From the NCBI GenBank assembly GCA_964631745.1, contig CAZVWV010000008.1, forward strand, positions 1 to 48,658: DNA of 48,658 nt. The letters are read 5' to 3'. This document shows positions 15,290 through 24,921 of the stretch, one piece after another. The position numbers and the translations under genes are program-made. The stretch's first letter is position 1; the number at the start of each line of letters is the position of its first letter. This stretch comes from CAZVWV01 sp964631745 (GTDB taxonomy: Bacteria; Bdellovibrionota_C; UBA2361; JBGSMV01). The notes under the pieces were generated by a model, which had not been told where the DNA came from, ran no database searches, and saw only the letters and a list, made by a program, of their open reading frames with translations.

Positions 15290-18200
15290 ATGTCGGCTCA
15301 GAAGGATTTAGTACAGATTAACGGGAAGGCCCAGGTGGAGACCAACGAGAAGGCCACAGCGTCCGGCGGCATGTCACGTCGCAAATTTTTGAAGATTTTG
15401 GGGGCCAGCTCTACCGCTGTAGGAGTCGCCGCTTGTGCCGACAGCCCTTCTCAGAAAATTTTGCCTTTCGTGAAAGGTGAGCAAGAGCAGATCCCCGGAG
15501 TGGCGGTTTGGTACAGTTCAACTTGTTCGGAATGCAGTGCCGCATGTGGTACCATTGTGCGCACACGCGAGGGGCGTGCTGTAAAAATTGAAGGTAACCC
15601 ACAAAATCCGGTAAACCGCGGCGGACTTTGTGCGCTTGGGCAAGCTGCGCTTCAGGGGCACTACGATCCGGATCGCATTCGCCAGCCGCTTCAAAAGGGT
15701 ATTTCTGGCTTTACTCCGATCGCCTGGGAGGCTGCTTACGGCCAGGTCGCCGACCTCTTGAAAGGTTCCGGTAAGAAGCTGCTAATCACCGGCGAAATCT
15801 CAGGCGCGAATGAGGAGCTAATCGCTGCATGGTGCGAGCGTCATAAGGTCGAGCACGTAGTTTACGACGCGCTTCAACCGATCGCTTTAGCGCAGGCCTC
15901 CGAACTCGTATACGGCAGCTACGGAATACCTGAGTATCGTTTCGACAAGGCGCAGGTCGTATTGAATTTTGGGGCGGATTTTTTAGAAACATGGGTATCG
16001 CCCGTAGGCTTTGCACGTGATTGGGCCATTGCTAGAAAATCCCACGACTCGGTTAAGGTAATTCATGTTGAGCCTCGGCTCTCGCTTACCGGAGCCAATG
16101 CAGACCTGTGGCTTTGCTCAGCACCAGGTAGCGAACTTGCGATTGCCAAAGGAATTCTCAAAGTTTTGTTGGAAAGCGGACGGGGGGATAACCTTGCTGC
16201 CGATAATCGCGCGCGCTTAATGGAGATCTGTAAGTCCGTGAATTTGGATCAGGTATGCGCGGATTCTGGCGTTGAAAAAGATAAGATACTTCTGGTTGTT
16301 AATGCGCTGATGAGCGCAAAAAGATCATTGGTGATAGCCGGTGGTTCGGCGGCTGCATCTTCTAACGAGAAGGCTCTCCAGGTGGTTTGCGCTCTTATCA
16401 ACACTGTCCTGCAAAATGTGGGCGAAACAGTTCTGATCGGCGCTATGCGAAAGCCCAGAACCTCCTTGACTAAGTTGAATAAAGCCATTGAGAGCATGAC
16501 TAAGGGGGATTATTCGGTAATCTTTACCTACGGCACGAACCCTCAATTTTCGTTACCTTCGAGTTATGGGTTTGGGTACGCGCGCAAAACTGCCCAAAAG
16601 TTTGTGAGTTTCTCGACTCATCTTGATGACACAGCCCAGGGCGCAGATCTGATCTTGCCTTCGAGTAGCTCGTTAGAAAGTTGGGGCGATGTGCGTTTTG
16701 CACCTGGCGTGTACGGGTTGCAGCAGCCGACCATGGGGACGATCTTTGACACGAAGCCATTTGGCGACTCGTTGATTGAGATTACACGAAAGGTGGGCGA
16801 TCAGAGCGCCTTCGGCGGCGCTAAAGATTTTGAGACTTTTCTCAAGGCTTCATGGGAAAAACTATACGGCGTGCTTGGAATGGGGATGGGCTTCCAGAAA
16901 TTCTGGAATGAGTCAGTTGAGCGCGGCGGGTATTTTACCCCGCGTAGAGAATCGGAGAGTGGAAATAGAACTAAACTAAGCGGCGAAATTTTCACCCTCA
17001 TTAATGCAAAAGCTGGCGACAGCGCAACCTTTGACGATAAAGGCTCAAAGAGCACGGCCCCAGTGCTGCTACCTTATTTTTCGGTTAAGACGTTCGATGG
17101 CCGAGCTGCCAATAGGCCCTGGTTACAAGAGCTTCCGGATCCGATTTCGCAGGTAGTGTGGGATACTTGGGCCGAGATTCATCCGGATACAGCCAAAGCC
17201 AACGGCTTGGAAAATGGCGACATGGTTTCTGTGCGGAACTTTTACGGGGAATTGAGTGTCCCTGTTTATCTCACCCCCTATGTGCATAAATCGGTGGTGG
17301 CTGTTCCCATCGGGCAAGGTCATACAGCCTACGGTAGATATGCCAAGAAGGTCGGCGGAGGCAACGTTTTAGAGATGTTGCCTGCCGTATCCGGTAGCGG
17401 GCGTGAGAGCGTAAGTTTTGTCTCTGCCCGGGTTGATCTTATCCGTGGGCGAGGTCGCGCCAAGATGGTGAATGTGCAAGGTAGCGATTCTCAGCTCGGC
17501 CGAGAATTAGCGCGCACGACCGTGCTTGGTGGCGCGGCTGCACACTCGGCTCATGCTCATGCTGAGCACAAAGTGCATGAACCGTTACAGATGTATGAAC
17601 AACGCGAGCACCCTGTTTACAAATGGGGCATGGCAGTGGATCTCGCATCTTGCACCGGTTGTTCGGCCTGCGTGGTAGCATGTTTTGCTGAGAACAATAT
17701 CCCTGTTGCTGGCAAAGAAATTTGTTGGGAAGAGCGCGAGATGTCCTGGTTGCGAATCGAGCGGTATTTCGATGGGCCGGCAGAGGAGCTCGTGGTTAAT
17801 TTCTTACCGATGATGTGTCAGCATTGCGGCAATGCGCCCTGTGAGCCGGTTTGCCCGGTGTATGCGACCTATCACAGTGAAGAGGGCCTTAATAATATGA
17901 TCTACAACCGTTGCGTGGGCACGCGCTACTGCTCAAACAACTGTTCCTACAAGGTTCGCCGCTTTAACTGGTATCAATACGAATTCCCAGAGCCTCTCAA
18001 TATGCAGCTTAATCCGGATGTTACCAAACGAGACAGCGGCGTCATGGAGAAATGTACCTTCTGTGTGCAGCGTATCTTGGAAGCCAAGGATTCCGCTAAA
18101 GATGCTGGCCGCTTGGTGCGTGACGGCGAGGTTAAGCCGGCCTGTGTGCAGAGCTGCCCAACTCAGGCCTTGGCCTTTGGTAACTTAAACGATCCTAAAT

Positions 18201-18310
18201 CCGAGGTGTCTAAGCTTGCTCGCGATGCGCGCGCCTATAAAATTCTTGATCATCACTTGAACACACAGCCTTCGGTCTCTTATTTAAGTGATGTGAAATA
18301 CAGGATTTGA
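15290..18310 (+). CDS. actB: ACIII subunit ActB, fused B1 (molybdopterin-enzyme-like) and B2 (iron-sulfur) domains
   Basis: The large periplasmic iron-sulfur subunit (1006 residues). A Tat signal (SRRKFLKILGASS near 29) leads into B1, which resembles molybdopterin oxidoreductases. A His-rich linker (~750) precedes B2, a PsrB/NrfC-type ferredoxin domain with four Cys clusters (CTGCSACVVAC ~788, CQHCGNAPCEPVC, CVGTRYCSNNC, then CTFC with CVQSCP). Unusually, B1 keeps four N-terminal Cys (79, 82, 86, 114), the place where related enzymes bind an Fe-S cluster. I believe characterised ACIII B1 domains lack such a cluster, so this should be checked by alignment. I chose the ATG at 15290, with AAAGGTG 8 bp upstream, over the TTG at 15284. 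Confidence 0.93.
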   Translation: MSAQKDLVQINGKAQVETNEKATASGGMSRRKFLKILGASSTAVGVAACADSPSQKILPFVKGEQEQIPGVAVWYSSTCSECSAACGTIVRTREGRAVKIEGNPQNPVNRGGLCALGQAALQGHYDPDRIRQPLQKGISGFTPIAWEAAYGQVADLLKGSGKKLLITGEISGANEELIAAWCERHKVEHVVYDALQPIALAQASELVYGSYGIPEYRFDKAQVVLNFGADFLETWVSPVGFARDWAIARKSHDSVKVIHVEPRLSLTGANADLWLCSAPGSELAIAKGILKVLLESGRGDNLAADNRARLMEICKSVNLDQVCADSGVEKDKILLVVNALMSAKRSLVIAGGSAAASSNEKALQVVCALINTVLQNVGETVLIGAMRKPRTSLTKLNKAIESMTKGDYSVIFTYGTNPQFSLPSSYGFGYARKTAQKFVSFSTHLDDTAQGADLILPSSSSLESWGDVRFAPGVYGLQQPTMGTIFDTKPFGDSLIEITRKVGDQSAFGGAKDFETFLKASWEKLYGVLGMGMGFQKFWNESVERGGYFTPRRESESGNRTKLSGEIFTLINAKAGDSATFDDKGSKSTAPVLLPYFSVKTFDGRAANRPWLQELPDPISQVVWDTWAEIHPDTAKANGLENGDMVSVRNFYGELSVPVYLTPYVHKSVVAVPIGQGHTAYGRYAKKVGGGNVLEMLPAVSGSGRESVSFVSARVDLIRGRGRAKMVNVQGSDSQLGRELARTTVLGGAAAHSAHAHAEHKVHEPLQMYEQREHPVYKWGMAVDLASCTGCSACVVACFAENNIPVAGKEICWEEREMSWLRIERYFDGPAEELVVNFLPMMCQHCGNAPCEPVCPVYATYHSEEGLNNMIYNRCVGTRYCSNNCSYKVRRFNWYQYEFPEPLNMQLNPDVTKRDSGVMEKCTFCVQRILEAKDSAKDAGRLVRDGEVKPACVQSCPTQALAFGNLNDPKSEVSKLARDARAYKILDHHLNTQPSVSYLSDVKYRI

Positions 18311-18315
18311 GGAAG

Positions 18316-19683
18316 ATGGAAGCTGCAATTTGTGAAAAGCACGCCAAGAAAGAGGAGTTAACATACGCCTCTGTAACTGATTCGGTGCTCAAAATGCTTG
18401 AGCCACCAACGGGCGGCTGGTTTGTGCTGTTGGTTATCTGTATCAGCTTAGCTTTAGTGGGCGGAGCGTGTTGGACCTATCAGATTCTGACTGGTATGCA
18501 AGCCTCGGGCAAATCGCATCCAATATCTTGGGGCTGCTACATTACAAATTTCGTTTTCTGGGTTGGTATCGCGCATTCCGGAACGTTAATCTCCGCAGTG
18601 CTTTATCTTTTCCGGGCGCGCTTTAGAATGTCAATCTATCGCTTGGCCGAGGCCATGACGGTTTTTGCTGTGATGACGGCGGGACTTTTCCCACTGATAC
18701 ATCTTGGCAGGCCGTGGTTCTTTTACTGGCTGATGCCGTATCCGAATCAGCGCACTCTTTGGCCGAACTTCCGTTCGCCCTTGTTGTGGGACGTCTTCGC
18801 GGTCTCGACTTACTTTACCATATCAGCCGTCTTTTTTATCGTGGGACTCATCCCCGACATAGCCGTGGCACGTGATAAGGCCAAAAGCGCCTTTAGAAAG
18901 ATGCTGTACGGAATTACTTCGATCGGCTGGACCGGTTCGAATTCGAATTGGAAGCATTACATGGCTGCCTATCTGCTTTTTGCGGCCTTTGCGACCCCCT
19001 TGGTTGTCTCGGTACACAGTGTGGTGTCTTGGGACTTCGCGATGAGTATCGTGCCGGGCTGGCATGCTACCATATTCCCGCCGTATTTCGTGGCGGGGGC
19101 GATCTTTTCCGGCGTGGCCATGGTGATGACTATCGCCATCCCGCTTAGGAAGGTCTATCACTTAGAAAAAATCATTACTGAGGATAATTTTGACGCAATG
19201 GCGAAGCTAATTATGCTCACCAGCGGTATAGTCAGTTACGCTTACATCACCGAGTTTTATTGCGCTTGGTGGAGCAATAACGAATTCGAGCGTTTCCAGT
19301 TCTGGTTTAGACCTTTTGGCGATTTCTGGGTGGCGTTTTGGGGCATGACATTTTGTAACTGTATCGCGCCGCTCAGTTTGTGGTACGCGCCGCTTCGCAG
19401 AAATATTACATTCTTGTTTATCCTCTCGATCATTATCAATATTGGGATGTGGCTCGAACGTTTTAATATTATTTTTACATCGCTGGCACGTGAGTATATA
19501 CCGGCGGCATGGGGTAGTTATAATTTTAGTTGGATCGATGTTGGCATCACCATCGGAGCGTTTGGATGGTTTGGAATGTGGATGACCTTGTTTATTAAAT
19601 TCTTCCCGGCGGTGGCGATTACTGAGATTAAAGAGATCTTGCCTTACCCGCTACGGGATAAACACGGACTTGATCATCATTAG
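18316..19683 (+). CDS. actC: ACIII subunit ActC, NrfD-like membrane protein
   Basis: Polytopic membrane subunit (~455 residues) predicted to have about ten helices and to carry one of the quinol-binding sites. Family phrases are visible: LEPPTGGWF before the first helix, ISWGCYITNFVFWVGIAHSGTLISA in the second, and VVSVHSVVSWDFAMSIVPGWH in the middle. It begins 5 bp after the actB stop; an AGGA lies ten bases before the ATG at 18316. A TTG in frame at 18307 is a less likely start. Confidence 0.93.
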   Translation: MEAAICEKHAKKEELTYASVTDSVLKMLEPPTGGWFVLLVICISLALVGGACWTYQILTGMQASGKSHPISWGCYITNFVFWVGIAHSGTLISAVLYLFRARFRMSIYRLAEAMTVFAVMTAGLFPLIHLGRPWFFYWLMPYPNQRTLWPNFRSPLLWDVFAVSTYFTISAVFFIVGLIPDIAVARDKAKSAFRKMLYGITSIGWTGSNSNWKHYMAAYLLFAAFATPLVVSVHSVVSWDFAMSIVPGWHATIFPPYFVAGAIFSGVAMVMTIAIPLRKVYHLEKIITEDNFDAMAKLIMLTSGIVSYAYITEFYCAWWSNNEFERFQFWFRPFGDFWVAFWGMTFCNCIAPLSLWYAPLRRNITFLFILSIIINIGMWLERFNIIFTSLAREYIPAAWGSYNFSWIDVGITIGAFGWFGMWMTLFIKFFPAVAITEIKEILPYPLRDKHGLDHH

Positions 19684-19689
19684 GACGAT

Positions 19690-20202
19690 ATGAAAGGAAG
19701 TCGCGCAGTAGTGGGAATCTTCGGGTATCTGGATGATACTATTAAGGCCATAAAAGGGGCTAAGGAGAGTAATCTAGATTTTAAAGTGTATTCTCCCTTC
19801 GGGTGTCATGAGATCGACCATGCCTGTGATAATCAACGTAGTCCGGTGCGAATAGTCAATATTCTGGCGGCTACTTTCGGATGCTGTTTTGGGTTTGCCC
19901 TTCCTATACTGTGCAGCATGGATTATCCATTACGAGTTAGCGCTAAGGCTATCGCTTCGGTACCTGCATATGTCGTAATTGGTTATGAATGCACGATTCT
20001 CTTTGGCGGCGTGGCCACGCTTTTAGCGATTTTACATTTTTGTAAGCTGCCGAACATTTTTAGAAAGATCGGGTATGACCCCAGATTTTCTTACGATAAA
20101 TTTGGCGTAGTGATCGGATGTGAGCCGTCCCAGGTTGAGGAAATGAAGGCTCAGTTGCTTCGGTCCGGCGCGGAAGAGGTGAGGGTTGAAGATGGAATTT
20201 AA
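19690..20202 (+). CDS. actD: ACIII subunit ActD (DUF3341)
   Basis: Small ACIII membrane subunit of 170 residues with two transmembrane helices (about 55-75 and 98-118). The family hallmark, an N-terminal GYLDDTIKAIKGAKE region followed by a VYSPFGCHEID turn, is clear, as is the C-terminal ferredoxin-like half. It starts 6 bp after actC and overlaps actE by 11 bp. Confidence 0.9.
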   Translation: MKGSRAVVGIFGYLDDTIKAIKGAKESNLDFKVYSPFGCHEIDHACDNQRSPVRIVNILAATFGCCFGFALPILCSMDYPLRVSAKAIASVPAYVVIGYECTILFGGVATLLAILHFCKLPNIFRKIGYDPRFSYDKFGVVIGCEPSQVEEMKAQLLRSGAEEVRVEDGI

Positions 20203-20719
20203 ACACTTCAAGCTTCATGGCTCGCTTGCTTGTGCTTTGCTTCTACTAAGCATTGTCCCAGTTAATGGCAGCGCGCTTCCCTTCAATGATGATATGGTGG
20301 CAAACCAGATGCGCGCTGGCAGTATCATGAAACCAAAGTCTCCGAATTCAATTCCCGTGGGGTCGTTGAGTATGCGCATCTCTTCCGCCCAGGAAGCGGA
20401 GGGGATGGGATTAACCAACCCCAAGCAGGGGAACTCGGAGGCCATATCAAATGGCCAGCGCCTGTTCTCTGTTAACTGCGCCGCATGCCATGGAGATATT
20501 AGTAAGAGCGACTGGACGCCTGGATTAGCTGGCCAAAAATTTGAACTGAAGCAGCCGCCCAATATCGGCAGCGGTGATTTTAAGAATAGATCTGACGCAA
20601 GTATTTATAGCACTATTCATTTAGGATTTGGCCTTATGCCGCGTCTTGGTTGGAAGCTCTCGGCCGACGAACGCTGGGATGTGATAAGTTACATCAGATC
20701 GGTTCAGGCTAAGAATTAG
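20192..20719 (+). CDS. actE: ACIII subunit ActE, monoheme cytochrome c
   Basis: Periplasmic monoheme c-type cytochrome (175 residues) that relays electrons out of ACIII. A hydrophobic signal region occupies ~10-28. The heme site CAACH is near residue 95, and a Met in GFGLMPRLGW can be the distal ligand. The DDMVANQ phrase after the signal is typical of ActE. The mature N-terminus has no obvious lipobox Cys. The ATG at 20192 is favoured by GAGGTGAGG seven bases upstream, inside the end of actD. Confidence 0.9.
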   Translation: MEFKHFKLHGSLACALLLLSIVPVNGSALPFNDDMVANQMRAGSIMKPKSPNSIPVGSLSMRISSAQEAEGMGLTNPKQGNSEAISNGQRLFSVNCAACHGDISKSDWTPGLAGQKFELKQPPNIGSGDFKNRSDASIYSTIHLGFGLMPRLGWKLSADERWDVISYIRSVQAKN

Positions 20720-20733
20720 GGCGAAACAACAGT

Positions 20734-22032
20734 ATGTCATTTAATGTTTCCACTCATATCGATATAGATGCGGTAATGAAGGCCGAGCCCATTAAGCTCT
20801 CAATGGGTATCAAGAGGCTCTCCAGTCTATTTATTTGTCTGGGCGCGCTAACCTTTGTAGTAGCGACCTTTGGTGGATATCCACTGGAGCTGGCCTGGGC
20901 TACGTATTATCAAAATCTGGTGTTCTTCATGGGGCTATCTTGCGGGGGGGTGATCATCGCCGCCATTGTGCAGATCGTGCGCGCAAAATGGGCCCCTCCA
21001 GTTAGACGCATCACAGAAGCCAACGTAGCCTTTCTGCCCTGGGCCTGGATGCTTTTTATGCTGACCTGGTTTGGAAAATCGTATCTTTTCCCTTGGGGCG
21101 GCGGCCAGCCCATGCCGGGGCGTGAGTGGTGGATGCAAGCAGGATTTGTCTACGTGCGTTTCGGATTGCTACTGGCTCTATTGTTTTTCATGATGTCAAG
21201 ATTTGTGCGCCTGTCGCTTCGCAGCGATATCGGTGTGTTGCGCGAGAATGCCGCTACGCGACCGCACTGGGGGGATTGGATTTATCAGTACTTGGCTCGT
21301 GGTTGGCAGGGCTCAGAGAAAGAAATTGTCGAGATACAGCGCAAACTCTCCTGGAACGCGCCTTTATTGATCGTGGTTTACGCAGTTATTTATTCCCTCT
21401 TCTCGTTTGAGCTTGTGATGGGAATGGATAAATCATGGGTATCGAACCTATTTGGAGCCTTCCAGTTTATCGGAAATATTTATCTGGCTTGGGCTATGCT
21501 TGGCTTACTGGTCGTGTATTTTGTTGGAAAGAGTCCCGTCTTTGAACGCTGTATCGGGACGCAGCAGCTTTGGGACATAGGCAAATTAACCTTCGGCTTT
21601 TGCATGCTTTGGGGGTACATGTTCTTCTCTCAATTTTTGCCGCAGTGGTACGGTAACTTGCCGGAAGAGACTCAGTGGATGATTATTCGTTCGCGTATTT
21701 ATCCTTGGTGGGGCTTGGGTTGGGCTACCTTTGCAGCCTGTTTTATCATGCCGTTTATTTTGCTTCTAAGTGAGGATCTGAAACGTTCGCCCAAGGCTTT
21801 AACAAAAGTGCTCACCCTAATTTTTGTCGGCATCTGGCTTGAGAAATATATGATCATTATGCCGCAAGTTTCCCCGACTAGAATTCCGACCGAATTTACC
21901 GAGTTGGTGTTTCAGTTCTTTGTAACGCTTGGATTCTTGGGCGCCTATCTTTTATCGGTGCATAGCTTTATTGCTAAATATCCTTGTGTGCCATTCTCGC
22001 ATCCGCTCTCTAAGGGTTGCGGGCACTGGTAG
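20734..22032 (+). CDS. actF: ACIII subunit ActF, NrfD-like membrane protein
   Basis: Second large polytopic subunit (432 residues, about ten predicted helices), related to ActC/NrfD but shorter at its conserved sites. Segments such as YYQNLVFFMGLSCGGVI, FLPWAWMLFML and GMDKSWVSNLFGAFQFIGNIYLAWAM match the ActF family. It closes the actABCDEF operon. No oxidase or cytochrome gene follows; the next gene is on the opposite strand 18 bp away. Confidence 0.92.
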   Translation: MSFNVSTHIDIDAVMKAEPIKLSMGIKRLSSLFICLGALTFVVATFGGYPLELAWATYYQNLVFFMGLSCGGVIIAAIVQIVRAKWAPPVRRITEANVAFLPWAWMLFMLTWFGKSYLFPWGGGQPMPGREWWMQAGFVYVRFGLLLALLFFMMSRFVRLSLRSDIGVLRENAATRPHWGDWIYQYLARGWQGSEKEIVEIQRKLSWNAPLLIVVYAVIYSLFSFELVMGMDKSWVSNLFGAFQFIGNIYLAWAMLGLLVVYFVGKSPVFERCIGTQQLWDIGKLTFGFCMLWGYMFFSQFLPQWYGNLPEETQWMIIRSRIYPWWGLGWATFAACFIMPFILLLSEDLKRSPKALTKVLTLIFVGIWLEKYMIIMPQVSPTRIPTEFTELVFQFFVTLGFLGAYLLSVHSFIAKYPCVPFSHPLSKGCGHW

Positions 22033-22050
22033 TGGATAGCCCTCGCTGAG

Positions 22051-23784
22051 TTAGTTGAGCCGGTTTAGATCTACGACGACACACTCGCTATCCCGGTAAA
22101 CTATGAAGTCCGGATCCTGCCCCTGAGACTGATTTAGCAAGCGCCAACCCAGGTATGCTTCTGGCGTTCTGGCAGTTAATTCCCGGCTTAGAGTCAGAAA
22201 AGGCTTAAAAATAGATCTATGAGAGAGCCCGCTGCCATCTGAGCCGAGCTCAAAATAGCTCCTTGGAAAGATAAAATAATCAATTCTCTCTTTGGCTACG
22301 GCGCTCTTTAAATCACTTAGATCCTCAGCGTAGAAAGCTTTTAACGAAACAGATATGCGCTTTTGAGCTTCCGCCCAGTACTGGTCGTAAAACGGATGCG
22401 CCGTTTCTTCCGTTATATAAGCTCGTCTCATCCCCGCCAACGGAAGCGCGTTGATATACACTGGGTGGCTCGCTAAGACCGCTGTGCGAGGAGCGGCTGC
22501 TTTAATCCATGCGTATGGAGGCGCTGGCTTGCGGCTTAAATCAAGAGTTGCCAAGGCCCCGCGTTTACCGACTCGAAAACCAGTACCGGCTAACACTATC
22601 GCTAACGCGCTTATAGCTATGACGCTAACGAGAAGCTTTCCGAATTTATTTCTCCGCAGCGCTTCATGCGACCTCCAAAGGGCCACAGGAAAGAGCACGG
22701 TCCAGGCCATCCCAAATGGCCAGTTTAGATATCGTGCCGGTACATAAAGATTGAAGGCTAGAACTCTTGCAAGCAGGTAGGCCGCCGTCGCAGAGCCGAT
22801 TAGCAGCAAGACTTCGCGTTGAAGAATCTCTCGTCTGGTGACGCGACCGATAATGGCAAAGACAGCCAGCAACAATACTACTCCGCCGATCAATATCAGT
22901 CGGAAATTACGAGGCATTTTGGCTTTCTTGCTGACAAAAGATCGGAAGGCGTTTTTTTGGAACTCTTGTTGAACCGACAAAAACGGCAAAAATGGGAAGC
23001 GCCCGCCCTTTCGCTGGAAGGCTTCCATTTTGCTTGCTTCTGCTAGTGTTACCATCTTTCCAATACCATTCGGTCGGGAGAGCGCCATCATTGTTGTCAC
23101 CAGAAGCAGCGGGGCCAAGATGCACGCCAATATGAAGGGCTTTTTAAAGTTTGGGCGCGATTCAGCTTTTGTTATTCCCAACACCATAAACGACCCGTAA
23201 CAGATGGCTGCCACGAATGTGCCCACAGCGTTTAGGAGACTTCCCACGAATAGCACAATCCAGATCTGGGCGTGTTTTTTCTGCACAAGAAAATACAGGA
23301 AAGCTATTAATATAGCCCCGATCCAGCCACGCGGAAGCCCGGTGGCTATGTTGCCGATAAGCTGCTCCTGATGCATAAACCATATGAGTGCCAGCAGAGC
23401 AGCGGGTGTGCTAGCAAGGTATTGAACCGTCAAGAAAAGAAAGAGTGAAACTGTAAGAAACTGATACAGCATGATCCAGTGTCCGGTCATGACCGGGTCG
23501 TGGGTCAGGAGCGTAGTCCCGTAGCCAATCCACCAATGCAGCGGGGCCAGGTATGACTTCATGGATTCAAAGATTATGTCGTCTTTGAAGATATCGGGCG
23601 CGATCGCCTGATAAAAGGGGAAGAGCTGCTGCGTGGCGTCTCCGCCAGTGGAGTGAGGGTTAAACCACTGGCCCTTAAAGCTTAAAATGAGGGCGATAAG
23701 GTAGGCTAATGCAGCCATGCTTAGCGCGACACTCAGTTTCGGGTAGCGCGGGGAATGCTGTGGTTCGGGTCCATTGTGTTGCAT
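22051..23784 (-). CDS. Polytopic membrane protein, possible GT-C-like glycosyltransferase
   Basis: A protein of ~577 residues with about ten hydrophobic segments in the first ~400 residues and a soluble C-terminal domain of ~150 residues. The first loop after helix 1 contains a STGGDATQQLFPFYQ phrase with an Asp, a placement reminiscent of GT-C enzymes, but I cannot assign it confidently. An O-antigen ligase-like or other polyprenyl-sugar enzyme remains possible. The ATG at 23784 is used; a TTG at 23826 with a TAGGG upstream is an alternative start. It converges with actF and diverges from the small gene at 23940. Confidence 0.6.
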   Translation of the reverse strand: MQHNGPEPQHSPRYPKLSVALSMAALAYLIALILSFKGQWFNPHSTGGDATQQLFPFYQAIAPDIFKDDIIFESMKSYLAPLHWWIGYGTTLLTHDPVMTGHWIMLYQFLTVSLFLFLTVQYLASTPAALLALIWFMHQEQLIGNIATGLPRGWIGAILIAFLYFLVQKKHAQIWIVLFVGSLLNAVGTFVAAICYGSFMVLGITKAESRPNFKKPFILACILAPLLLVTTMMALSRPNGIGKMVTLAEASKMEAFQRKGGRFPFLPFLSVQQEFQKNAFRSFVSKKAKMPRNFRLILIGGVVLLLAVFAIIGRVTRREILQREVLLLIGSATAAYLLARVLAFNLYVPARYLNWPFGMAWTVLFPVALWRSHEALRRNKFGKLLVSVIAISALAIVLAGTGFRVGKRGALATLDLSRKPAPPYAWIKAAAPRTAVLASHPVYINALPLAGMRRAYITEETAHPFYDQYWAEAQKRISVSLKAFYAEDLSDLKSAVAKERIDYFIFPRSYFELGSDGSGLSHRSIFKPFLTLSRELTARTPEAYLGWRLLNQSQGQDPDFIVYRDSECVVVDLNRLN

Positions 23785-23939
23785 GTGCGGCCAGACACTG
23801 TACCGAGGATTAAATATTATCGTCAAGCAGCCCTAAATCAGGAAACTTTTTAATAAAATTCACGATAAGGTTCTGAGGGCTTTGAGATACTGCGATGGAA
23901 CAAGGGCCCGCTTTTTAAAATTGTAATAATGGAGCTTTT

Positions 23940-24299
23940 ATGTCTAGTAATTTAATTGAAGGTAGCCTTGGGTGGTCGATTACTCAGGGAGTGAAGGCTG
24001 AAACGGAAGCTGATACTGCTGCTTATAACGTTGCCGCACAGGCAGAAAACATTGAGGACCTTTTGATGACGTCCTATTCACTTAGCGACCTGAATAGTAA
24101 AGTGGGCAAGGATTTTAAGAAAGCATACGAGGATGTAATCGGGAAAGAACTTGCGGCCGATGCCAAGATTGAAGGTGTGCAGCAAGCTTTGCAAGTGAAG
24201 CTGCAAAGAGCTATGGCAGCGCTACAGGCCTTCAGCCAGACTCTGAAGGACCGCTTCCAGGCCAGCATGGAGATTTTGCGTAATTCCCGAACAAGCTAA
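23940..24299 (+). CDS. Hypothetical small helical protein
   Basis: A 119-residue protein, Ala/Gln/Lys-rich and predicted all-helical, with no signal or membrane segment. GGAG lies eight bases before the ATG. The repeated short Gln/Lys helical stretches (QQALQVKLQRAMAALQAFSQ) suggest a coiled coil or needle-complex-like helical hairpin, but I recognise no family. It is followed by element C and then rpmF. Confidence 0.5.
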   Translation: MSSNLIEGSLGWSITQGVKAETEADTAAYNVAAQAENIEDLLMTSYSLSDLNSKVGKDFKKAYEDVIGKELAADAKIEGVQQALQVKLQRAMAALQAFSQTLKDRFQASMEILRNSRTS

Positions 24300-24324
24300 G
24301 CGCTTGAATATACTGTTTTTATTG

Positions 24325-24565
24325 GTCCGTTCAGGCCTTGCCTCATTGCTGTCCGGTAGAACATTGCAATTTGGGTCTTTAACCACGGAGGTCACGGCGA
24401 ACACGGAGAAAACATTGAGGATTTCTCTCTCCGTGACCGCCGTGTTCTCCGTGGTTAAATTCAAATCGCGACAACTGCAAACTCCTGTTTTTCCTTTTGA
24501 AATCAAGAAATTACAGCATCACCGCCACCTTTCTACCGGACAGCTGTGGCCTTGCCTGAACGGAC
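24325..24565. repeat. Nested fold-back element C
   Basis: Two inverted repeats lie one inside the other. The outer arms, 24325-24361 and 24531-24565, share GTCCGTTCAGGC and CTGTCCGGTAGAA with a short divergent piece between. The inner arms, 24379-24411 and 24426-24458, both read TTTAACCACGGAG, then two CACGG-type units, and end with CACGGAG. The 72-base spacer from 24459 to 24530 is unpaired. There is no coding capacity. It sits between the small gene at 23940 and rpmF; the rest of 24300-24735 holds only the rpmF promoter region. Confidence 0.85.
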
Positions 24566-24663
24566 AGTTGTGCCGGAGTGGTGCCGGCCCGGGAATAATT
24601 CTAGAAACGAGCAACTCCTAGTGTTACGGGCAGCACCGATACATGCTAAGCCGTTTACCAGAT

Positions 24664-24692
24664 TTGAGCTCACACGGAATCTTTGCTATTAT
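24664..24692 (+). promoter_or_regulatory. Candidate promoter of rpmF-plsX
   Basis: TTGAGC (24664-24669) and TATTAT (24687-24692) are separated by exactly 17 bases, 44 bp upstream of the rpmF ATG. This is the only good match in the region right of element C. Confidence 0.5.
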
Positions 24693-24735
24693 CACCTGCC
24701 TCATTTTAGGTACAAGATTTCAAGGATTTAAGGCT

Positions 24736-24921
24736 ATGGCAGTTCCAAAGAAAAGAACATCACATTCAAAACGTAATATGAGACGGGCTCACGACGGGCT
24801 AACCCGCACGCATGCCATCCTTTGCCCGAAGTGTGGGGAAGCGGTTCGGCGTCACCGCGTTTGCGGGGCCTGTGGGCATTACCGCGGTAAAGAGATTGTC
24901 CAAGTTAGTGCGCAAGCGTGA
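24736..24921 (+). CDS. rpmF: Large ribosomal subunit protein bL32
   Basis: A 61-residue ribosomal protein beginning AVPKKRTSHSKRNMRRAHD, the standard bL32 start, followed by a zinc ribbon (CPKC and CGAC). The ATG at 24736 follows a TAAGG site; longer upstream frames are not bL32. It overlaps plsX by four bases, reproducing the widespread rpmF-plsX pairing that links ribosome and lipid synthesis. Confidence 0.97.
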   Translation: MAVPKKRTSHSKRNMRRAHDGLTRTHAILCPKCGEAVRRHRVCGACGHYRGKEIVQVSAQA

